Shown piece by piece: positions 59,702 through 64,000 of a stretch of 64,000 bases of DNA. The stretch is from Streptomyces albus subsp. albus (lineage in GTDB: Bacteria; Actinomycetota; Actinomycetes; Streptomycetales; Streptomycetaceae): assembly GCF_000725885.1 (NCBI RefSeq), contig NZ_JODR01000005.1, positions 1-64,000 of the forward strand, in the 5' to 3' direction. Position 1 is the stretch's first letter. Each line of letters starts with the position of its first letter. Below the pieces are notes generated by a model. That model saw only the letters and a list, made by a program, of their open reading frames with translations. It was not told the DNA's origin and did not search any database. Both the position numbers and the translations under genes were made by a program.

Positions 59702-59751
59702 GCCGGCGCGACGAGCAGTGCACGGTGAGCCGGCGCGACGAGCAGTGCACG
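59692..59751 (+). repeat. 27-bp tandem duplication at the 3' end of the ATPase gene
   Basis: Two exact copies of a 27-base unit (TGCACGGTGAGCCGGCGCGA then CGAGCAG) run at 59692-59718 and 59719-59745, followed by a partial third TGCACG. The ATPase stop codon is in the first copy, so the duplication leaves the protein unchanged. Confidence 0.9.
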
Positions 59752-59794
59752 CGGTCGCCGGGTGCCGCCCGCCGGGCGGGACCCTCGCGTTTAT

Positions 59795-59821
59795 CCCCAC
59801 CGTTCCGGGGGACCGGTGGGG
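59795..59821 (+). terminator. Hairpin downstream of the ABC operon
   Basis: CCCCACCG and CGGTGGGG form an 8-bp stem with an 11-base loop, between the ABC genes and the phosphatase gene. It may terminate the former. Confidence 0.5.
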
Positions 59822-59893
59822 TGGTGCCGCGGGCCGTGCGCCACCGTCGACGCACGACCGCTCAGCCGCCGGTCCTCTCTCCTGGGAGACTGC

Positions 59894-61219
59894 ATGAGCC
59901 TCGACGACCGCGCGACCACTGACCACGGCGTACGGCCGGAGGAGCACTTCCCGGAAAGCGCGACCGAGCGGTCCGCCATGCTGGGCGCGCTCATCAGCGC
60001 CAGCCACTTCTCCACGCTCGAACAGCTTCCGGAACGGTTGAACGAGGAAGCCGCCCGCGTCGGCCTGACCGACATCACCGTCTACCTCGTGGACCTGCAA
60101 CAGGACCTGTTCACCCCGCTGGTCCCGCACCCCCCGCCCGCCGGGGGCACCGGGCTGCGGCACGGCGAGTTCCGGGTCGAGGGCACCGTCGCCGGGCGGG
60201 CCTTCCAGCACGGCGAGGTCCTGCCCGCCGGACCCGGCGACCACGACCACTGGTGGGTGCCACTGGTCGACGGCACCGACCGGCTGGGCGTCATGCGCAT
60301 CACCGCACCCGACGCCGACGAGGCCGCCCAGCTCGACATGCGGCGGCTCGCCGCACTGGTGGCCCTCATGATCGTCAGCAAGCGCGGGCTGAGCGACTCC
60401 TACAGCCGGCTGGTGCGCCGACGGCGCATGGACGTGGCGACCGAGATGGAATGGCGCCTCATGCCCTCCCGCACCTTCGCCACCGACAGCCTCATGATCA
60501 GCGCCCTGATGGAGCCCGCCTACCAAGTCAGCGGAGATGTCTACGACTACGCCTTCGACGGCCGCATCGCCCAGCTCTCGCTCTTCGACGCGATGGGACA
60601 CGACACCGCCGCCGGGGTGACCGCCAACCTGGCGCTCTCCACCGCCCGCAACGCCCGCCGCGAAGGCAGCGACCTGGCCAGCACCGCGGCGGCCGTCGAA
60701 GAGGTCCTGGTGGAACAGTTCTCCGGTGACCGCTTCGTCACCGGCATCCTCGCCGAACTCGACGTGACCACCGGGGAACTGGACTGGCTCAACTGCGGGC
60801 ACCCCCATCTCGTCGTGGTGCGCGGACGATCCCCCGTCCACCTCGACGGACCGACGGCCCCGCCCATCGGCGCCGGCCTCGGACACCCCGACACCCTCTG
60901 CCACAAACAGCTCGAACCCGGTGACCGGCTGCTGCTCTACACCGACGGCGTCACCGAGGCCCGCAACCCGGAGGGCGAGGAGTTCGGCCTCCAGCGCTTC
61001 ATCGACTTCCTCCTGCGCCACCAGGCCGACGAGCTGCCCGTACCCGAGACGCTGCGCCGGCTCATCCGCCACCACCTGGCCTACCACAAGGGACAGTTGC
61101 GGGACGACGCGACCGTCGTACTGGCCGAGTGGCACGGCGCGGCGGGACTGCCGGAGGAGGAGACCAAGGACAAGGTCGGCATCCCCGACATGCCCGAGAC
61201 CCAGCCCGCGGAGGAGTAG
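59894..61219 (+). CDS. GAF-like / PP2C (SpoIIE-type) serine phosphatase
   Basis: A 441-residue signalling phosphatase. Residues 25-180 form a GAF-like sensor region (MLGALISASHFSTLEQLPER). The PP2C/SpoIIE domain runs from about 200 to 415, with metal-binding blocks VSGDVYDYAF, DAMGHDTAAGV and LLLYTDGVTEARN. Such proteins dephosphorylate anti-anti-sigma factors and so activate stress sigma factors. GGGAGAC stands before the ATG. No anti-sigma partners are in the window. The gene converges on the gas-vesicle-like group. Confidence 0.9.
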   Translation: MSLDDRATTDHGVRPEEHFPESATERSAMLGALISASHFSTLEQLPERLNEEAARVGLTDITVYLVDLQQDLFTPLVPHPPPAGGTGLRHGEFRVEGTVAGRAFQHGEVLPAGPGDHDHWWVPLVDGTDRLGVMRITAPDADEAAQLDMRRLAALVALMIVSKRGLSDSYSRLVRRRRMDVATEMEWRLMPSRTFATDSLMISALMEPAYQVSGDVYDYAFDGRIAQLSLFDAMGHDTAAGVTANLALSTARNARREGSDLASTAAAVEEVLVEQFSGDRFVTGILAELDVTTGELDWLNCGHPHLVVVRGRSPVHLDGPTAPPIGAGLGHPDTLCHKQLEPGDRLLLYTDGVTEARNPEGEEFGLQRFIDFLLRHQADELPVPETLRRLIRHHLAYHKGQLRDDATVVLAEWHGAAGLPEEETKDKVGIPDMPETQPAEE

Positions 61220-61222
61220 GCA

Positions 61223-61261
61223 GGGGCGTCCCTCTCACCGAACGGTGAGCGCGAGTGCCCC
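61223..61261. terminator. Two-tier hairpin between convergent genes
   Basis: CTCACCG-AA-CGGTGAG (61234-61249) is enclosed by GGGGC and GCCCC. It lies immediately after the phosphatase stop and 33 bases beyond the opposing stop. Confidence 0.65.
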
Positions 61262-61293
61262 TCTTCGGACGGGCGGTCCACCGGACCCGCCGG

Positions 61294-62130
61294 TCAGGCG
61301 CCGGGCGGCACGTCACGGGACGTAAGTCCACCGCCCGGCCGCAGCGGCGGCTTCGGACGCCGGGGCGGACGCGGCTTCCGCAGCCGCGGCACGTCCTCCT
61401 CCTGCGGCGCGGGAAGCTGCTGCCCTGCCGGAACCGGCTCGCCCGTCCGACGGGGAGCCGCCGCTTGCCGGCGCGGCGCCGCCTCCTCCTGCGGCCGGCC
61501 CCCCTGCCCACCGGGCGCCGCCTCGTCCTGACGGGCAGGCGGCTCCGCCCGGCCGGGGGAGGGCTCCGCACCGCGCGGCGGCTCCTCCCGCCGACGCGGG
61601 GCAGCCTCCTGCTCGCCGGGCGCGGGTTCCTGTCCTGCTGGGGTCTCCTGCTCGCTGGGCGCGGGTTCCTGTCCTGCTGGGGCCTTCTCCTCGCCGGGTG
61701 CGGACTCCGGCCCTGCTGGGGCCTTCCCCTCGCCGGGTGACGGCTCCCGTTCCTCGGGCGCGGGCCGGCCGCGTTCGCGGGAGGTTTCCGCCTTCTCTTC
61801 GGTTGCCGGTTGTTCGTCCGCCGGCTGTTCGTCCGCGGGGGAGGGGCCCTTTTCCGGTTTTTCGCGGGAGGGTTCCGCCTTCTCTTCGGGCGCCGGATGT
61901 TCGTCCGTCGGCTGCCCCTCCGCGGGTGACGGACCTTCTTCCGGCTGCTCGCGTGAGGTGGCGGGTGCCTCCTCCTCGCCGGCGCCGTCCCCGCCCTGCC
62001 GGTGGCCGCCCCGCACGGCGCGGGTCAGCAAAGCCGCCAGGGCGAGTGCGGCCTTCGCCTTCCCGCCGCGGCCGAGGAGGTAGCCGCCCAGCAAGCCGGT
62101 GACCACGGCGGCCGACGGTCTGTCCGTCAC
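61294..62130 (-). CDS. Low-complexity protein with GvpY-like N-terminus
   Basis: A 278-residue protein. The first 40 residues are hydrophobic (VVTGLLGGYLLGRGGKAKAALALAALL) and resemble the N-terminus of the protein encoded two genes upstream. The remainder is disordered: Glu/Pro/Ala-rich imperfect repeats (PAGQEPAPSEQETPAGQEPA), then Arg/Pro-rich segments. The GTG start overlaps the stop of the SRPBCC gene as GTGA. It probably belongs to the gas-vesicle accessory group. It may be membrane-associated by its N-terminus; no function is assigned. Confidence 0.7.
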   Translation of the reverse strand: MTDRPSAAVVTGLLGGYLLGRGGKAKAALALAALLTRAVRGGHRQGGDGAGEEEAPATSREQPEEGPSPAEGQPTDEHPAPEEKAEPSREKPEKGPSPADEQPADEQPATEEKAETSRERGRPAPEEREPSPGEGKAPAGPESAPGEEKAPAGQEPAPSEQETPAGQEPAPGEQEAAPRRREEPPRGAEPSPGRAEPPARQDEAAPGGQGGRPQEEAAPRRQAAAPRRTGEPVPAGQQLPAPQEEDVPRLRKPRPPRRPKPPLRPGGGLTSRDVPPGA

Positions 62131-63173
62131 CGTTCGCCCCGCCCGCGGCGCCGTGAGCCGCGCTCGTCGCCACGGCCGCCGCCCTCTCCGTCGTCCCCCT
62201 CCTCGTCACCCTGGGCCCCTTCGCCTTCGCCGCCCTCGTCGTCTCCCTCGTTCTCCTCCGGCTCCTGCTCCCCGCCGTCTCCGCCGTCCCCGTTCTCCTC
62301 CGCGCCGTCCCGCCCCTCGTCCTTCCGCGACTCCTCCTCGTCCCGCTTCTCCTCCTCGACGACCTCGTCGTGGCTGCGGACGACCTCGCCGTCGCGGATC
62401 TCGCCGCGCCAGCCGTCCACCTCCTCCGACTGGAGCGTCACGTACCGCTGGAAGTGCTTGAGGTCCAGGCGGAGCCGTCTGCCCTGCGCCCGCCAGATGT
62501 TGCCGGTCTTCTCGAAGAATCCGGACGGGTAGTACTCGACGACCACCGCGACCCGCGTCAGGTTCTCGTCCAGCCGGTGGAAACTCACCGCACCGCTCGT
62601 CGTGCCCTTCGACCCCTCGGAGGACCACACGATCCGCTGGTCGGGGATCTGCTCGGAGACCGTCGCCTCGTAGCTGCGGGTGGACGGCCAGACCCGCACT
62701 TTCCAGGTGGTCTTGGTCTCGTCCTCCTCGTCGCGGGAGACGCTGCTGACGCCGTTCATGAAGCCGCCGAAGTCCTCGAACTGCGTGAAGTGGTTGTAGA
62801 CCACCCGCAGCGGCCGGCCGATGTCGACGTGCTCGATGATGTTGATGGCCTTGAGGTCCCCCGGCTTGCTGCCGCCCCCGTCGCCCATTCCCACCGCGCC
62901 CTTGGCCTTCTCGGTCACCTTGTCCTTGGCGCTCTTGGCCTTCTCCGCGACGAGGGCCTTGGCGGGGTTGTCGCCCTTGACGGTGCGGGCCGCCGTCTTG
63001 GCGAGCGCCCCGCCGCCGTTCGACTCCCCCGGTCCGTCCTGTCCGGCGATCTGGGTGAGCCGGTCGGTGGCCTTGCCCACCAGATGCTTGCCGGCCGCGG
63101 TCAGATACTCCAGAAGGTCGTCCCGCAGTTGGTCCAGCGGGGAGCCACCGTCGTTGGTGTGCTGCTGGGGCAT
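62127..63173 (-). CDS. SRPBCC-family protein of a gas-vesicle-type cluster (GvpZ-like)
   Basis: A 348-residue protein. A Lys/Ala-rich N-terminal region (LVAEKAKSAKDKVTEKAKGA) precedes a START/SRPBCC-type lipid-binding fold at about 110-250 (INIIEHVDIGRPLRVVYNHF, FGGFMNGVSSVSRDEED, NLTRVAVVVEYYPSGFFEKT). A roughly 80-residue Glu/Asp/Gly tail follows. GGAGGT precedes the ATG. In Streptomyces gvp clusters (order gvpOAFGYZJLSK in S. coelicolor) I recall that proteins of this kind follow GvpY; the assignment as GvpZ-like is by position and memory. Its role is unknown; it may bind a lipid or act in vesicle assembly. Confidence 0.72.
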   Translation of the reverse strand: MPQQHTNDGGSPLDQLRDDLLEYLTAAGKHLVGKATDRLTQIAGQDGPGESNGGGALAKTAARTVKGDNPAKALVAEKAKSAKDKVTEKAKGAVGMGDGGGSKPGDLKAINIIEHVDIGRPLRVVYNHFTQFEDFGGFMNGVSSVSRDEEDETKTTWKVRVWPSTRSYEATVSEQIPDQRIVWSSEGSKGTTSGAVSFHRLDENLTRVAVVVEYYPSGFFEKTGNIWRAQGRRLRLDLKHFQRYVTLQSEEVDGWRGEIRDGEVVRSHDEVVEEEKRDEEESRKDEGRDGAEENGDGGDGGEQEPEENEGDDEGGEGEGAQGDEEGDDGEGGGRGDERGSRRRGRGER

Positions 63174-63179
63174 GGCGGA

Positions 63180-63890
63180 CTACCTCCTGCGGGCGGATCG
63201 GTCGGCGGACCTCTTGGCGGCGCTGCCGGAAACCGGTTTCCGGTGCGGACGGCCGGCGGAGGGCGACGCGCTGCGCGCCGCCGCCTCGCGGGCCACCCCC
63301 CGCTTCCGTGCGGACGACTCCCGCGACTGCTGCCGGTGTCGCGGCTCCCGCCGCTCCTCCGGCTCCTGACTGCGCTCGCCTCCCGCGTCGCCTGCGGCCT
63401 GTCCGTCGTCCCCACCATCCCTGCCGTCCCCGCCGTCTTCGCCGCCCTCCCCGTCCCCGCGGTCCTGGTCGGCCTCGTCCCGGCCTTCCTGGGCGCCTTC
63501 CTCCTGCTCGCGGCTGCCGCCTTCCTCGTCCCCGTCTCCGCCTCCGCCCCCGTTCTGCTCCCCTCCCGGCTTGGCGAGCTCACCGAGGCGGTCGGTGCGG
63601 TCGCGAAGAGTGCTGCTCAGCGAGGAGATACGGCGGTTGGCCAAGGACACGGCAGCCGTGCGGGCGGCCGACATCAACTGTTCCTTCACCTGGCTGCTCA
63701 GTTCCTCGAACTGGGGCGTCTCGGTGAGCTTCTTCAGGCCACTGCCGAGCAGTTCCTGCGGGGCGACGCCGAGACGGCGCCCGGCCACCAGTGAACCTAC
63801 GGTGAGGGCGAATTTCGCCTTTTTGGTGCGGCCGAGGAGATAGCCGCCGACGACCGCGGCGAGGACGGTCGTCTTCTGACTGTCGTTCAT
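63180..63890 (-). CDS. GvpY-like gas-vesicle accessory protein
   Basis: A 236-residue protein. A hydrophobic N-terminus (VLAAVVGGYLLGRTKKAKFA) is followed by a helical region (APQELLGSGLKKLTETPQFE, ELSSQVKEQLMSAARTAAVS), then a long Asp/Gly/Glu stretch and an Arg/Ser-rich basic end. The ATG behind AGGGACC was chosen; a longer GTG start is possible. It precedes the SRPBCC gene by 6 bases. The remaining gvp genes would lie beyond the right edge, so the cluster is only partly visible. Identity is inferred from composition and neighbours. Confidence 0.68.
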   Translation of the reverse strand: MNDSQKTTVLAAVVGGYLLGRTKKAKFALTVGSLVAGRRLGVAPQELLGSGLKKLTETPQFEELSSQVKEQLMSAARTAAVSLANRRISSLSSTLRDRTDRLGELAKPGGEQNGGGGGDGDEEGGSREQEEGAQEGRDEADQDRGDGEGGEDGGDGRDGGDDGQAAGDAGGERSQEPEERREPRHRQQSRESSARKRGVAREAAARSASPSAGRPHRKPVSGSAAKRSADRSARRR

Positions 63891-64000
63891 GACTGGTCCC
63901 TGGGCTCGGTCTGCTGGGTCCCGTACGGCAACCTCCGACCAGGGCCGCAATTCGCCCTGTTCAGCCGTGGACACAGTGTGTGCGCGGCACCGCGCCGGGC

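Noticed and set aside
1..64000. tRNA, rRNA, insertion sequences, phage or plasmid functions, attachment sites and classical biosynthetic megasynthases
   Set aside because: I looked for these and saw none: no tRNA-like cloverleaf end, transposase, integrase, polyketide synthase or peptide synthetase.

Overview
The window is high-GC actinobacterial chromosome, almost certainly Streptomyces or a close relative. The support is GC-rich third codon positions, frequent GTG starts with 4-base GTGA/ATGA overlaps, and several genus-typical loci: a cellobiose regulon with CebR boxes, an hsp18 locus with a RheA-type operator, an HbpS/SenS/SenR-like locus, a vanillate-decarboxylase-type vdcBCD operon, a DUF574 methyltransferase and gas-vesicle accessory proteins. 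I see no rRNA, tRNA, transposase, integrase or CRISPR array. Coding density is high, and many convergent gene pairs end in long GC hairpins without a U-tract.

Layout. 0-8.4 kb: thioredoxin, a cation-diffusion-facilitator transporter, then bglC-cebG-cebF-cebE (minus strand) divergent from cebR, with three CebR-like boxes. One of these boxes covers the bglC ribosome binding site. 8.4-15.7 kb: degenerate repeats, an orphan sensor kinase, small membrane proteins, a secreted serine hydrolase and a 14-helix drug exporter. 15.7-21 kb: a minus-strand group under an IclR regulator made of an OPT-type transporter, a protein with a NicX-like/M29-like metal triad and an alpha/beta hydrolase. 21.3-26.2 kb: an Fe(II)/2-oxoglutarate oxygenase, vdcBCD (prenyl-FMN arylic-acid decarboxylase) and a divergent AraC regulator. 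26.3-30 kb: quinone-oxidoreductase-type enzyme, DUF6126 protein, XRE-cupin regulator, MFS exporter. 30-32.5 kb: RheA-like repressor, hsp18 and two DUF2267 genes.

32.5-38.2 kb: an OtrA/TetM-type ribosomal protection GTPase with a possible leader peptide, a cytochrome P450 lacking the usual I-helix acid, a haloperoxidase-type hydrolase and an aminoglycoside-phosphotransferase-like kinase. 38.2-45 kb: a tsaD-alaS pair that looks like an accessory second copy, preceded by an inverted TTGCAA element resembling a Nur box and divergent from an MFS exporter with a structured leader, then an unrecognised 363-residue protein. 45-50.2 kb: an SDR enzyme, an 18-bp minisatellite, and senR-senS divergent from hbpS and a coupled ankyrin lipoprotein. 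50.3-55.8 kb: a second AraC-UbiD pair, an amidohydrolase and a methyltransferase. 55.9-59.8 kb: a second NarL-type two-component system divergent from an FtsX-type ABC transporter. 59.9-64 kb: a SpoIIE/PP2C phosphatase and the start of a gas-vesicle accessory group that probably continues beyond the right edge.

The most interesting points are the tsaD-alaS accessory operon with its metal-box-like operator, the OPT/NicX-like catabolic group beside a prenyl-FMN decarboxylase, the twice-used AraC-UbiD arrangement, the possible leader peptide of the ribosomal protection gene, and the P450 with a noncanonical oxygen-activation motif. None of the functions was checked against a database; all rest on recognised motifs and context.
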